DNA of 64,000 bases from Streptomyces sp. SID12488 (GCF_010548275.1 NZ_JAAGLT010000006.1:124001-188000); one strand, 5' to 3'; shown: positions 34,672 to 44,643, counted from the stretch's first letter. Numbers and translations: made by a program. The notes: generated by a model from the sequence alone, not told the origin.

Positions 34672-35362
34672 TCACCAAGGCACCATCCATGGGCGCGCCG
34701 TGAATCCGCAGCCGGTCAACGGCGTATCCAGCGCGGTGAGTTGTTGTGCAGCGGTGCCGTCCGTCGTTGACTGGCGGCGCGGACTGCCTGGCGCTGACCA
34801 ACCCAGGCTCGCACCTGGGTAGAGATGAAGTAGGTGACGGCTTCGGCGATCTCGCGCGGGATCGCGGCCTGAACCTCGTCCGGCTCGACCATGCCCGGTC
34901 GTACGAGGTGACCGCCTACTGCGAACGAGTTGGCCAACGGGGCCCTCGACCTGCTCGGCATGACGGCCTACAGCTGCGGCGAGGCATGGGAGGACCACCC
35001 CCGAGGGCCGGCCCAGGGGGCGCCACTCGTGTTGGTCCTGGCGCTCGGACGCGGACGGGACCTCCGGCAGGTGTAGTTCCTTTCAGGGGATGTGCTGAGC
35101 TGCGAAGCCCTGAAGGCGGCGTCTTCCTGCTCAGGCGGCCACCACCCACCGGGACACCAGCACCGTCTTGCTGTTCGGTCACGCAGAACGCACCCGAGGG
35201 CCTGACACGCGGGGAGGACGAGGGGACACACAAAACCTGGGAGGCGCCACGTGGGCGCCTCCCAGGCAAGTTCAAGGGCGAGGAAAGCGAAAGGACTTGG
35301 GTTCATTGAGAGTGAATGAGAAGGAAGCCCTTTCATGGCCTCGCCAAGTGCAACGCTAGCAC
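34672..35362. other. intergenic region with a terminator
   Basis: 691 bases between two convergent genes. The hairpin at 35236-35266 is the only firm element. Frames at 34716-34961 (minus) and elsewhere lack recognisable domains; the stretch may be decayed coding sequence. Confidence 0.4.
35236..35266 (-). terminator. hairpin terminator downstream of the SCO0854-like gene
   Basis: 13-bp perfect arms (35236-35248, 35254-35266) with a 5-base loop and, on the minus strand, a TTTT run directly after the stem. Confidence 0.75.
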
Positions 35363-37540
35363 TCAGGCCGGGATCAAGTCGCGCAGATTTTCAAGGGTGA
35401 TGATCCGGGAGTCCGGGTGCAGCCCCTCGGGACGTTCGAGACCGATGTACGTCACAGGCTCGTCCGGGACCTGCGCGCCGTCCCACAGGTCCACGTCCAC
35501 CGCCGTGGTGCCGCTGGAGATCAGGTCGATCAGGTACCCCACCGTCAACTGCTCGCGCTCGACCACGGCGCGCACCAGCTTGGCCACCGACACCTGGTTC
35601 TCCTCGACCCGGTTGGCCGACGAGATGCCCTTCAGATACAGGTGCAGCCACTTCGCACGCCACCGGCCGTCGTCCTCGCGCCGGAAGGCCAGCGGCAGCG
35701 CGACTCGCCCCGTGCCGCGCAGCTCCGACTTCATCCGCACCGTGCGTGGCTCGAACGGCCGGCCCTTCTGCTCACCGTCGCGCAGCATGAAACCGAGGAA
35801 GGACTCCTCTACCTCCTCGAAGCCTTCCCCCGCGTAGATGTTGACCTGCGGAACGATGAACGTGCTGCGCACTCGGTCCAGGGACAGGTCGATGAACTCC
35901 GAGGCCCCGTCGGGTGCCTCGGTGACATCGCCCGAGTGCCGGCCACCGACAGCCGTGAGCGACGTGTAGGAGAGCCAGGAGTCGGTGCTGTAGTCGGCGT
36001 GGAGGAGCAGCGCCGAGAGGTCGTAGTCGGTCCGCGCCGCGGTCTCCTTCCAGTACACGAAGAAGCGCAGTCGTTCGCCGTCGACCGACGAGACCGAACC
36101 TCGCGGCAGTACGCCGAGCCCGGACGCGGTCGCCCTGCCGCTGAGCGGGAGCGCCACGTCAAGGACGTCGGGGTCGATCAACAGTCGGCCCGCCGTAGGG
36201 AGCCGACGGCGCGTCTCGGTGTCGAGGGCGGCGATCAGACGGTCGCGGTCCGGGGCCGGCAGGGGCGGCCGGTGGTCGGCTGAGACCCAGGCGCGACCTC
36301 GGCGGTTGACGAAGATGCGGGGCTGGTCGGTCTCCCGGCCCCGGTTGTGGAAGTGCTCACGGACCGAGAGGACGACCCGGCCGGAGACCTCGGGAGCGAC
36401 CTGCACCGCGGCGGCCACCACCGCGTCCCGCTCCTCCTGGTCGGCGGCGATACGCAGCAGGAGGTCCAGGGCGCGGAACAGCTTGCCGGGAGCGGCCTTC
36501 AGCAGCCGCACCGCACCGAGTACGTCGAACTCGTCGAGCAGCTTCTCGACACGGCTGTCGAAGGACCGCGCCTCCTTCTCTCCCCGCGCCACGGCGAACA
36601 CGTCCGCGGCGTGCGGCCAGCGCGGGTACTCGTGCGGGTGGAGACGCTCACCGAGCCGCTTGAAGGGTTCACGGTGCGCGTGCACATCGGCCAGCTTCGC
36701 GGGGTTCGCCGCGACCACCGCGTCGAGGCCCGCGAGCAGCGCACGGCGGGCAGGCCTCGAGAGTGCCCGGAACCGGGTCGGCTCCTGCAGCGTCACGTCA
36801 CCGCCCGACAGCGCGCAGGCAAGCCGCAGCACATCCGTGACGGTGTCCAGCAGAAGGTCGGCTCCGACGGCGAGACGGGCCTCGTTGACGACCGCCCGAT
36901 TCTCCCGGACGGGGATCGACTCCGGCTGGGGACCGAGCGCGCACTGCTCGGCGAGGGTCCTGAGGTCGCGCAGGTGGTCCTCGCCCAGCGGTGTCCTGCT
37001 GCCCGCCAACGCCAGGTACAGGTCCGTGAGTTCGCCCTCCAGGTCCCGCCCGAGGTGCAGGACGGTCACCCGGTCGCCCGCCGAGGCGATCAGCTCGTCC
37101 TGCGCCGCGAGCATCTCCTCGTAGGTGTGCTGGTAGCGGCCGTACGTCGGGAGGCTGAGCAGGTCCAGCACCCCGTGGGCAAGCTGGGTCAGCACGTTCT
37201 CACGCGACTTGTCGTCGCCGAGCGCCTTCGCCACGCACCGCGTCCAGAACTCTTCGGTGGCCGGCACGTTCGCCGGGAAGTCGATGAAGTACGAGTTGTG
37301 CCGGACGTGGTCGCCCACCATCTCGCTCACGGTGCGCAGCGTCCGCTTGGCGGTGTGCACGACCGCGGCCTCGGACAGCCCTGACAGCCGCTCGAGCAGC
37401 TCCGCCGAGAGCTTGAAGCCCACGGATGTCAGCGCAGCGTCGAACTGCCGCGCGGCGGTGGCTCCTTCGCCGGCGGAGCCCTTGGGAGCGGAGAGGCGAT
37501 GGGTGTGCCGGATGACCAGCGATTCGAGACTGTGCGCCAT
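35363..37540 (-). CDS. MXAN_6230/SCO0854-family large protein
   Basis: 725 residues from ATG 37540 (MAHSLESLVIRHTHRL); the frame is open another 12 codons. No signal peptide or membrane helix. The N-terminal ~350 residues are helical (LAHGVLDLLSLPTYGRYQHT, YEEMLAAQDELIASAGDRVT), and the C-terminal ~250 residues are beta-rich with a TerD-like look (LRFFVYWKETAARTDYDLSA, LLHADYSTDSWLSYTSL, STFIVPQVNIYAGEGFEEVE). This combination matches the MXAN_6230/SCO0854 family, linked by others to Ter-type stress systems. Proteins of that family are often annotated as RING-containing, but no cysteine cluster is present here. Function unknown. Confidence 0.75.
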   Translation of the reverse strand: MAHSLESLVIRHTHRLSAPKGSAGEGATAARQFDAALTSVGFKLSAELLERLSGLSEAAVVHTAKRTLRTVSEMVGDHVRHNSYFIDFPANVPATEEFWTRCVAKALGDDKSRENVLTQLAHGVLDLLSLPTYGRYQHTYEEMLAAQDELIASAGDRVTVLHLGRDLEGELTDLYLALAGSRTPLGEDHLRDLRTLAEQCALGPQPESIPVRENRAVVNEARLAVGADLLLDTVTDVLRLACALSGGDVTLQEPTRFRALSRPARRALLAGLDAVVAANPAKLADVHAHREPFKRLGERLHPHEYPRWPHAADVFAVARGEKEARSFDSRVEKLLDEFDVLGAVRLLKAAPGKLFRALDLLLRIAADQEERDAVVAAAVQVAPEVSGRVVLSVREHFHNRGRETDQPRIFVNRRGRAWVSADHRPPLPAPDRDRLIAALDTETRRRLPTAGRLLIDPDVLDVALPLSGRATASGLGVLPRGSVSSVDGERLRFFVYWKETAARTDYDLSALLLHADYSTDSWLSYTSLTAVGGRHSGDVTEAPDGASEFIDLSLDRVRSTFIVPQVNIYAGEGFEEVEESFLGFMLRDGEQKGRPFEPRTVRMKSELRGTGRVALPLAFRREDDGRWRAKWLHLYLKGISSANRVEENQVSVAKLVRAVVEREQLTVGYLIDLISSGTTAVDVDLWDGAQVPDEPVTYIGLERPEGLHPDSRIITLENLRDLIPA

Positions 37541-37699
37541 TCGGGGATGATCGCAGAGGTGTGCGAACCGGCGCACAGGAGTTTTCTGCCCGCCACCCCC
37601 GGCTGGGCGCGTCGGCTCACGCTACGCCGTTCAGCACATCCGTCCTTGAGCCTGGCCAAAGACGCCACTGCCGCCCCATCAGCGGGCACTGCACTGCCC

Positions 37700-38176
37700 T
37701 CACCACGTGTCCTGGGTATGCCGGTGAGTGCGCCAGAGACGTCTGAGGGCTTCGAGTTCCGTCCGGGGGAAGTCCGCACCCCACTTGCCGCGGTAGCCGC
37801 TTTCGCCGTGCGCCCACGCGACCTCGTCGAAGCAGCGGATCACGGTGCGCGCGAGCACGCCGATGTCGAGCCGACTCGACCAGATCCCGGTTCCGGCGGT
37901 GTCGTGTCCCCTGCCGTCGGGCAGTTCCAGTACGCGGATCCAGATGTCCTCGCCGTCACGGTGGAAGATCCACCGGTAGGCGGTCGGTTCGGCTTCGAAC
38001 TGGGCGCGGGTCTCCGTCTCGCCCGCGACGAGCCGGGCCACCGCCGTCAGGAACTCCTCGGGCGCGGCACTGATGTAGGACGCGGTCAGTTCGACCTTCG
38101 CCCGGTCATCCTCGACGACGCAGTCGGCCCACCCATGTGCCACCGGTGTCCAGGTGATGCGCATGCCGACAGTCAC
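37700..38176 (-). CDS. conserved protein of unknown function
   Basis: 158 residues from GTG 38176, which has GGGGAG six bases upstream and overlaps the previous stop as GTGA; ATG 38164 is the alternative. A compact alpha/beta protein (ITWTPVAHGWADCVVEDDRA, YRWIFHRDGEDIWIRVLELP, IWSSRLDIGVLARTVIRCFD). No signal peptide. I do not recognise a function; related stand-alone proteins occur in Streptomyces, sometimes near toxin-immunity genes, which cannot be tested here. Confidence 0.7.
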   Translation of the reverse strand: MTVGMRITWTPVAHGWADCVVEDDRAKVELTASYISAAPEEFLTAVARLVAGETETRAQFEAEPTAYRWIFHRDGEDIWIRVLELPDGRGHDTAGTGIWSSRLDIGVLARTVIRCFDEVAWAHGESGYRGKWGADFPRTELEALRRLWRTHRHTQDTW

Positions 38177-38484
38177 CCCTGCTCCCCGGCCCTGGGGTAC
38201 CGGCCGTCGGCCGCCAGGGAAGTCATCTGCTCACCTGCCGCCGGCCTGGCGGTCGCCGAGGCACACCAGGCGCCGACGGCATGCGGCCAGGGCCGCGAGG
38301 TCCAGGTCGGCCCGACGTGGCCGCCCGGCCGGAGAGCGGCTGACACCGTCAGGTCCCGGTCGGCGGTCCGCCGGTTCCGTTCGCCGCCGAACCGGTCGCT
38401 GAACTGCACGCCGACAGACGTGTCGCGCCGGCAGCGGATCGACACGCGGGGCTTGCGATCGGTCTCGTCGGACAGGGAGGTCAT
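38173..38484 (-). CDS. possible small basic protein upstream of the unknown gene
   Basis: 103 codons from ATG 38484 (MTSLSDETDRKPRVSIRCRR) to a TGA that overlaps the next start. The product is Arg- and Trp-containing with no domain I recognise, and the ribosome site is weak. The GTGA junction is the main support; it may instead be chance. Confidence 0.35.
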   Translation of the reverse strand: MTSLSDETDRKPRVSIRCRRDTSVGVQFSDRFGGERNRRTADRDLTVSAALRPGGHVGPTWTSRPWPHAVGAWCASATARPAAGEQMTSLAADGRYPRAGEQG

Positions 38485-38596
38485 GAGTGGAACTCTAGCC
38501 AACACCGCTTTAAATCGTTTCAATTCACAGCGAAACCACAGCCGTTGAAGGCATTGACTGGCCGAAGGCGGAACCTTAACCTCCGGGCAATCACAT

Positions 38597-38608
38597 TGAA
38601 ACCTTTCA
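38597..38608. promoter_or_regulatory. LacI-type operator candidate upstream of the GH78 gene
   Basis: TGAAACCTTTCA has 5-bp complementary arms around CC, 19 bases before the GH78 start. A related half-site sequence (TTTAAATCGTTTCAA) occurs at about 38510-38524. TGAAAnnTTTCA forms are typical of LacI-family control of sugar-degradation genes. Confidence 0.45.
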
Positions 38609-38626
38609 CCAGCCGAGGGTGCACCA

Positions 38627-41600
38627 ATGTCCTGGGACCTGTCGCGTCGAAGACTTCTCCAACTCGGTGGCACCACGGCCGCCTCGGTAGTGCTGACCGG
38701 GCCTCCGGCACTCGCGGCCGACGGGCCGGGCGCCGCCAAGACTTCCGGCAGGCCACCCGTGCCGACCGGGACGCTGACCGATCTGCTCCCCCAGGCACTC
38801 GCCACGAGCGCCGGGCAGAACCCCCGGTTCAGCTGGCAGGTGCCCGACTTCTGCGCCGGCACCCTCCAGCGCGCCTACCAGCTGCAACTGGCCGCCGCTC
38901 CGGACGGTTTCGGCGATGAGCGGCTCGTCTGGGACTCGGGCAGGCGCAAGTCCGCCGACTCGACCGCCGTACCGTACGGCGGGCCGCCACTGCAGCCCCG
39001 TACCGCTTACTGGTGGCGGGTCGCCAGCTGGGGCGACAGGCGCTCCGCGTGGTCGGAGCCCGCCCTGCTCGCCACCTCGGTGGATGGGCAGTGGGAGGCC
39101 GAGCCGATCTGGGCGCCGGCCGGGCCGGTCATGAGCGACGGCGCCTTCGCCGCCCGGCTGAGGATCACCGCCGTGGCCGCCGGGGTGTGGTTCCGTGCCG
39201 CGAACACCTCCAACAACTACATGTGGCAGCTGCGCGCCGGCAGCCCCGGAGTCCTGCGCAAGCACGTCTGCGTGAACGGCACGTACACCGTTCTCGGCGA
39301 GGTCCGGCTGCCGTTCGCCGTCACCGTCGGGGACTGGGTCGACCTCGCTGTCACCATGGCGGGCTCCACCTTCACCACGACCGTGAACGGCACCGTCGTC
39401 GACATCACCACCGACGCCCGCTACGCCTCCGGCAACATCGGCCTGCGCAACGGCCTGACCGAGTCACAGGTCTACGACCGGATCACGTTCACCGCCGCCG
39501 ACGCAACCGTCCTCCTCGACGACGACTTCGCCTCCGACAAGGGCGCCTTCTCCGTCGGCACGGTCTCCGGCGGCACGCTGACCTTCCCCACCGGCGCCGC
39601 CTCGCTGTCCTCCTACGGGGCCGACGACACCTGGGCGCTGCTGCGCCACGAGTACGCCACCACAGCGGGCAAGGAGTTGGCCGCCGCCGTCCTCTACGTC
39701 GCGGCCACCTCCCCGGACCCCGCCCGGCAGTACGTTGCCAAGGTGTGGAGCAACGGCACCGTGGTCGGACACGCCTCGGTGCGTTCCGGCACCGGGACCG
39801 CGTACCAGGCCTTCGACATCACCTCGACCCTGCGGGGCGACGGCGGGCCGAACGCGCTCGCCGCGCTGTGCTGGACCACCTCGCAGCAGAAGTTCCTGGC
39901 CCAGCTGGAGGTCACGTACACCGACGGCAGCCGGTCCACCGTCGCCTCGGGTGACCACTGGAAGGCGCGCCGCCAGGCCGGGTTGCTGCCTGCGAAGGGC
40001 AGTGCGGGCAGCAGCTACTACACCGTCCCCCAGGAGTACTGGGACCTGCGGCGGGAACCCGTCGGCTGGACCGCACCCGGCTTCGACGACGGCGACTGGG
40101 ACACTCCCGTCGTCCGCACCGCGATCAGCGGTCTCGTCCCGGCGCCGATCGAGCCGCCGCGGCTGCACGATGTCATCCCTGCCTCCGTCACCAAGGTCGC
40201 CGACGGCCGCTGGCTGGTGGACCTCGGCCGGGAGATCGTCGGCGGGCTGGCCCTGGGGGTCACCGGTAGCGCGGGCGACACCGTCGAGGTCAGACTCGGC
40301 GAGGAACTCAACTCCGACGGCACCGTCAAATATCAGCTGCGCGCCACCAACACCTACCGCGAGGTGTGGACCCTGCGCGACGGCGGCCAGTCCTTCGAGC
40401 ACTGGGGTTACCGCGGTTTCCGCTGGGCCGAACTGCGCACGACGCTCGACCTGTCAGGTGCCGTCGTCACCGGGCGTGCCTGGCGCCTCGACTGGGACGA
40501 CAGCGACTCCTCCTTCAGCAGCTCCGACCCGGACCTCGACCGGGTCTGGGAGTTGTGCCGGTACTCGATCGAGGCCACCCGGGGCGATCTCTACACCGAC
40601 ACCCCGACCCGGGAACGCGGCCCCTACGAGGGCGACGCGCTGATCAACCAGCTCTCCGAGTACGGCGTCCAGCGCTCCTTCGCCCTGGCCCGCTGGTCCA
40701 ACGACTACCTGGTCCGCAAGGGCACCTGGCCCACCGAGTACAGGCTGATGTGCGCACTGTCCGCCTGGGAGGACTACCTGGCCACCGGCGACGACCGGCA
40801 GCTCGCCAAGGACTACGACCTGCTCGCCGCGAAGAACCTCACCGCCTATCTGGACTCCCAGGGCCTGGTCCGCAAGGCGCCCGGCAGCAGCAGCCAGGAC
40901 CTGGGGGACCTCGTCGACTGGCCGACCGCCAGCCGCGACGGCTACGTCTTCACGAACGTCAACACCGTCGTCAACGCCTTCCAGTACGCGGCCTTCGACG
41001 CCCTGGCCAACTGTGCCGCGGCGCTCGGCAAGGACGACGACGCGACAGCCCTGCGCGTACGCGCCGACACCCTCGCCACCGCCATGCGCGCCACCCTGCT
41101 CGACAGCGCGGGCGGCCGGTTCCTCGACGGCGAGGGCACCACGCACAGCGCCCAGCACGCCACCGCCTTCCCGGTCGCGTTCGGCGTCGCGGACTCCCTC
41201 GACGCCGAGGCGCGCACCCGGCTCGGGGACACACTCGCGGCAGGCGGGATGCGGGTGAGCGTGTACGGGGCTCAGTTCCTCCTCGACGCCCTCTTCCGAC
41301 TCGGCCGCGCCGACGCCGCACTCGCGCTGCTCACCTCCACGGCGACCAACTCGTGGCTGCACATGCTCGACGAGTTGAAGGCCACCATCGTCACCGAGGC
41401 CTGGGATCCCGCGCTGAAGTCCAACACGACGTTCTCGCACGCCTGGGCCTCGGCTCCGGCCAACGTGATCCCCCGGCACGTGCTCGGAGTCCGCGTCTCC
41501 GCCCCCGGAGCGGCGGAGTTCCTGATCCGTCCCAGGACCGGCGCCCTGACCGAGGTGACGGGCACGGTGCCGTCCGTGCGCGGCCCCGTCAAGGTCGCCG

Positions 41601-41833
41601 TGCACCGGTCGGCCGACGCCCACACGACCCGGGTGACGGTGCCGCCCAACTCCACCGCGGTGCTGGAGGTGGAGATCGGCGACGCCCACCCGTCGAAGTA
41701 CCGGGTGACGGCGACGGCGCCCGGCGGACAGGGACGCGTACCTGTCAGGTTCATCACCGACCTCACCGGTACGGTGCTGCGGATCGGGCCCGTCGGCTCC
41801 GGCACGACGAAGGTCGAGCGCGGGACGTCCTGA
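38627..41833 (+). CDS. secreted alpha-L-rhamnosidase (GH78)
   Basis: 1068 residues from ATG 38627 (GAGGG upstream). Tat signal SRRRLLQLGG with hydrophobic core and cleavage near ALA. The N-terminal Ig-like domain (LTDLLPQALATSAGQNPRFSW) is followed at ~155-300 by an extra laminin-G/DUF1080-like module (TAVAAGVWFRAANTSNNYMW ... GNIGLRNGL) inside the usual Bac_rhamnosid_N region, then the (alpha/alpha)6 barrel with the acid-bearing TPTRERGPYEGDALIN and the base-bearing IVTEAWDP segment, and a C-terminal beta domain. It releases terminal L-rhamnose from pectins, glycosides or gums. Followed by a strong terminator. Confidence 0.92.
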   Translation: MSWDLSRRRLLQLGGTTAASVVLTGPPALAADGPGAAKTSGRPPVPTGTLTDLLPQALATSAGQNPRFSWQVPDFCAGTLQRAYQLQLAAAPDGFGDERLVWDSGRRKSADSTAVPYGGPPLQPRTAYWWRVASWGDRRSAWSEPALLATSVDGQWEAEPIWAPAGPVMSDGAFAARLRITAVAAGVWFRAANTSNNYMWQLRAGSPGVLRKHVCVNGTYTVLGEVRLPFAVTVGDWVDLAVTMAGSTFTTTVNGTVVDITTDARYASGNIGLRNGLTESQVYDRITFTAADATVLLDDDFASDKGAFSVGTVSGGTLTFPTGAASLSSYGADDTWALLRHEYATTAGKELAAAVLYVAATSPDPARQYVAKVWSNGTVVGHASVRSGTGTAYQAFDITSTLRGDGGPNALAALCWTTSQQKFLAQLEVTYTDGSRSTVASGDHWKARRQAGLLPAKGSAGSSYYTVPQEYWDLRREPVGWTAPGFDDGDWDTPVVRTAISGLVPAPIEPPRLHDVIPASVTKVADGRWLVDLGREIVGGLALGVTGSAGDTVEVRLGEELNSDGTVKYQLRATNTYREVWTLRDGGQSFEHWGYRGFRWAELRTTLDLSGAVVTGRAWRLDWDDSDSSFSSSDPDLDRVWELCRYSIEATRGDLYTDTPTRERGPYEGDALINQLSEYGVQRSFALARWSNDYLVRKGTWPTEYRLMCALSAWEDYLATGDDRQLAKDYDLLAAKNLTAYLDSQGLVRKAPGSSSQDLGDLVDWPTASRDGYVFTNVNTVVNAFQYAAFDALANCAAALGKDDDATALRVRADTLATAMRATLLDSAGGRFLDGEGTTHSAQHATAFPVAFGVADSLDAEARTRLGDTLAAGGMRVSVYGAQFLLDALFRLGRADAALALLTSTATNSWLHMLDELKATIVTEAWDPALKSNTTFSHAWASAPANVIPRHVLGVRVSAPGAAEFLIRPRTGALTEVTGTVPSVRGPVKVAVHRSADAHTTRVTVPPNSTAVLEVEIGDAHPSKYRVTATAPGGQGRVPVRFITDLTGTVLRIGPVGSGTTKVERGTS

Positions 41834-41882
41834 CGGCGGGGCTCCGTGTTCCGGCCCGAGGTTCCGGGAGTTCCTCCCGGCA

Positions 41883-41930
41883 GGGCACTGCGGGGCCGGG
41901 AAGCGATTGCTTCCCGGCCCCGCAGTGCCC
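41883..41930. terminator. very strong bidirectional terminator
   Basis: 22-bp perfect arms (41883-41904 and 41909-41930) closed by a 4-base GATT loop, located between convergent stop codons. Confidence 0.95.
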
Positions 41931-41949
41931 CACAGTCGGAGTCACTCCG

Positions 41950-44643
41950 TCACTGGATCGTCCACGTCTGGTTGGGCTGGTTCAGCGCCATCCACTGGTC
42001 GATGGCCGCGCCGTTGGCCGTCGAGTCGTTGCCGACCTCCAGCGCCTGCCTGGACTCGAAGTTGCGGATGACGTACCCGCCGCTGACCTGCTCGAAGTAC
42101 CACAACTGGTTGCTGCCGCCGCCGTAGGTGTACTGCTTCAGCGCCGTCCCTCGGTAGTGGCTCGCGTTCTCCATGTCCAGGACCTTGCCGCTGTTCCTGT
42201 TGACGATCTTGTACAGCTGTCCGCTCACCGGCACGATGTTCCACTGCTGGTTGGTGCCGCCGGTGCTCGGCCACTGGATCACACTCGCACCGTCCGCAGT
42301 GGAGTTCTGGTTCACGTCGGCCAGTTGCCCGCTGTTGACGTTCTTGATCGTGTAGTAGGTCGACGGGTTGACGTTCGGCGCCCCGGCCGCGTCCTCCACG
42401 GCGCCGCCGGTCTGCTGTACACCGAAGTCGGCGATGAAGAAGTACGCGCCGTCCGTTTTCGCGACCCGCACGTAGCGGAACTGCTGGCGGGCGTCGATGT
42501 CACCCGTGAACGTCGAGGCCGTCGGCAGGGTGGCGGCACCCTGGCGTCCCAGCACGGTGTAGGAGGCGAACGAGGGGTCGTTGGAGCCCCTGATCTCGAA
42601 CTGACCGCGCGTCTCGGGCTGATCGATGTCCTGGCGAGTCGTCAGGGAGAACTGCCCGAGCTGGTAGGCCTGCCCCAGGTCGACCTGCCACCACGCGGAG
42701 GAGTCGCTCCCGGTGGGAGACCATCCGGTAGCCGGGTCGTTGTCGTCGGCACGGGACGCCTCCCAGCCGGAGCCGTAGACCGAGGAGGCGGATGCCGGCC
42801 TGTTGTACGCGAGGTTGAGCTTGGCGGCCAGTCCCTGGTACGCGGGTTCCAGTCCCGAGGCCTTGATCACCGCAGTGCCGGACGTCGCGTTGCCGGAAAG
42901 GGTCATGTTGGAGCCGTTGCGGTTCTGGTTGATGAAACCGTCGGTGCGCGACAGCACGTTGTTCGAGAGGGTCATGTTGTTTGACCCCTCGTCCATGTAG
43001 AGACCGGACACCGCGGACCCGCACGCGGTCGGCGTACGCACCACGTCGTGTATGTAGTTGTTGCTGATCACTGTGCCGGGGTCGTTCGACAGGTGGTAGA
43101 TGCCGGCGGTGTCGCAGAGCCGGTTCAGTACGTTGCCCAAGCGGTTGTACCGGACCGTGTTGGCGCCCAGCGCGTTGGCCGCCGACTGCCAGCCCCAGCC
43201 GAGGGAGATACCGGCCCAGGGGGCGTCGGTGATGTCGTTGTGGTTGATCGTGGTGCTGTTGACGAAGCCGGCGTTGATGCCGACGGTCCCCAGATAGTCC
43301 TGACCGACGCGGGTGATCAGGTTGTTGTTGACCGTGACGTTCTTGACGACCTCACGGGGGTCCTCCCCGGCCGGGGAGGACGGAGGGTTGTAGACGGTGT
43401 GGTACTCCACGGTCGGGTCCGAGAACTTCCCCACCATGATCCCGTTGCCCGCGACATCGTGGACGAGGTTGCCGGTCGCCGTACTGTTGTGGACGCCGTG
43501 GTCCAGATCGAGGGCGCTGGCCCCCATCTGCCTGAACGTGTTGCCCGTGAAGGACACCCGGTCCGCGTCCGCGACCTGGACCCCGGCCGGGGGGCGGTCG
43601 ACGTACTGGTTGTTGGAAGGGTCGGCCGAGAGGTTGTAGAGCCCGCCCTGAGCGTTGAGGAGGCCGTTCGTGGACGCCTCCGTCCAGGTCGTCTGTGCGA
43701 AGGTGAGGCCGGAGAAGCGCAGGTCGTGAGCCGGGGCGTCGAGGCTGCCGCCCTTGACGTCGAAGAGTGTCTCCACCGTGGGTGCCTGGACGGCGGCCGT
43801 GGACATGTTCTCGCCGGGGCGCGGCTTGTAGTAGGCGGTCTGCGCGTCCTTGTCGACGTAGAACTCGCCCGGTTCGTTGAGAAACTCGTGGGCGTTCTCG
43901 AAGTGCAGGGCGGAGCCGTTGGACAGCACGGGGTAGGGGCGCGGGAAGAGTATGCCCGCCTCGTGGTCCTGGATCGACACGTTGGCCACGCCGCCGCTGG
44001 AGGTGAACGACTTGAGCCGCAGGTAGCTCTCGCCCCACTGTGTCTCCAGCAACATCTCGGTGCGGCTGAAGTTGTTCCAGTTGGAGATCTGCGAGCTGCG
44101 GACCTTGAGCAGCTTGTTGGTCTTGTCGCTGCCCTGCAGCTGGAAGTCCGAGCCGATGTCGGGGTAGCGCGCCCGGGTGGCGCGAGTGCCGTTGACGTAC
44201 AACTGCCGGAAGTCGAGGCTGCCGACGGACGCCTTGTACTCCCCGTTGGCGGCGGCGGTCCAGCCGCTGATCGCCTTGCCGCCGCTGATCACGGGAGTCT
44301 CACCGTTGTACGCCTGGTAGATCACCGTGTGGCCGTTCGTCCCCGAGTCGGCCGTGCCGAACGTGATCGGGCTGGTGAGGGCGTAGGTGCCGCCGCGCAG
44401 GTTCACGACGATGTCGTCGGACATGTTCGTGTTGGCGCCCCGGACTGCGGACTGGGCGGCCTGGATGGTCTTGAAGGCGCCGGCCGTGCTGGTGCCCGAG
44501 TTGCCGTCACTGCCGTTGACGGGGTCGACGTAGAAGTTCGTCGTGGCCGCGTGCGCGGTCTGGGCGGGCAGCACTGTCGCACAGACGACAACCGCCGCCG
44601 CAAGCGCCTTGCTCAGCCCCGCACCGATGCGTAGGGGTCTCAT
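41950..44643 (-). CDS. secreted right-handed beta-helix protein with CBM32-like and ricin-type CBM13 domains
   Basis: 897 residues from ATG 44643 after AGGAGG. Sec signal ending near AHA. Residues ~35-610 are a parallel beta-helix opening with FYVDPVNGSDGNSG and showing repeated N-x-I/L-x-x-x-G rungs (GNTFRQMGASALDLDHGVHN, NNYIHDVV, NNVLSRTDGFINQN). Residues ~625-745 are an F5/8-type module (NRPASASSVYGSGWEASRAD ... WWQVDLGQAYQLGQF), and ~770-897 a ricin-type trefoil (GKVLDMENASHYRGTALKQ, QWMALNQPNQTWTIQ). Such architecture fits a plant or bacterial polysaccharide-degrading enzyme; the catalytic residues are not obvious. The gene convergently abuts GH78 and may serve the same substrate. Confidence 0.88.
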   Translation of the reverse strand: MRPLRIGAGLSKALAAAVVVCATVLPAQTAHAATTNFYVDPVNGSDGNSGTSTAGAFKTIQAAQSAVRGANTNMSDDIVVNLRGGTYALTSPITFGTADSGTNGHTVIYQAYNGETPVISGGKAISGWTAAANGEYKASVGSLDFRQLYVNGTRATRARYPDIGSDFQLQGSDKTNKLLKVRSSQISNWNNFSRTEMLLETQWGESYLRLKSFTSSGGVANVSIQDHEAGILFPRPYPVLSNGSALHFENAHEFLNEPGEFYVDKDAQTAYYKPRPGENMSTAAVQAPTVETLFDVKGGSLDAPAHDLRFSGLTFAQTTWTEASTNGLLNAQGGLYNLSADPSNNQYVDRPPAGVQVADADRVSFTGNTFRQMGASALDLDHGVHNSTATGNLVHDVAGNGIMVGKFSDPTVEYHTVYNPPSSPAGEDPREVVKNVTVNNNLITRVGQDYLGTVGINAGFVNSTTINHNDITDAPWAGISLGWGWQSAANALGANTVRYNRLGNVLNRLCDTAGIYHLSNDPGTVISNNYIHDVVRTPTACGSAVSGLYMDEGSNNMTLSNNVLSRTDGFINQNRNGSNMTLSGNATSGTAVIKASGLEPAYQGLAAKLNLAYNRPASASSVYGSGWEASRADDNDPATGWSPTGSDSSAWWQVDLGQAYQLGQFSLTTRQDIDQPETRGQFEIRGSNDPSFASYTVLGRQGAATLPTASTFTGDIDARQQFRYVRVAKTDGAYFFIADFGVQQTGGAVEDAAGAPNVNPSTYYTIKNVNSGQLADVNQNSTADGASVIQWPSTGGTNQQWNIVPVSGQLYKIVNRNSGKVLDMENASHYRGTALKQYTYGGGSNQLWYFEQVSGGYVIRNFESRQALEVGNDSTANGAAIDQWMALNQPNQTWTIQ

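Noticed and set aside
40366..42984. 872-codon plus-strand frame crossing the GH78 end and the beta-helix gene
   Set aside because: It runs through a 22-bp terminator and overlaps two well-supported genes in other frames.
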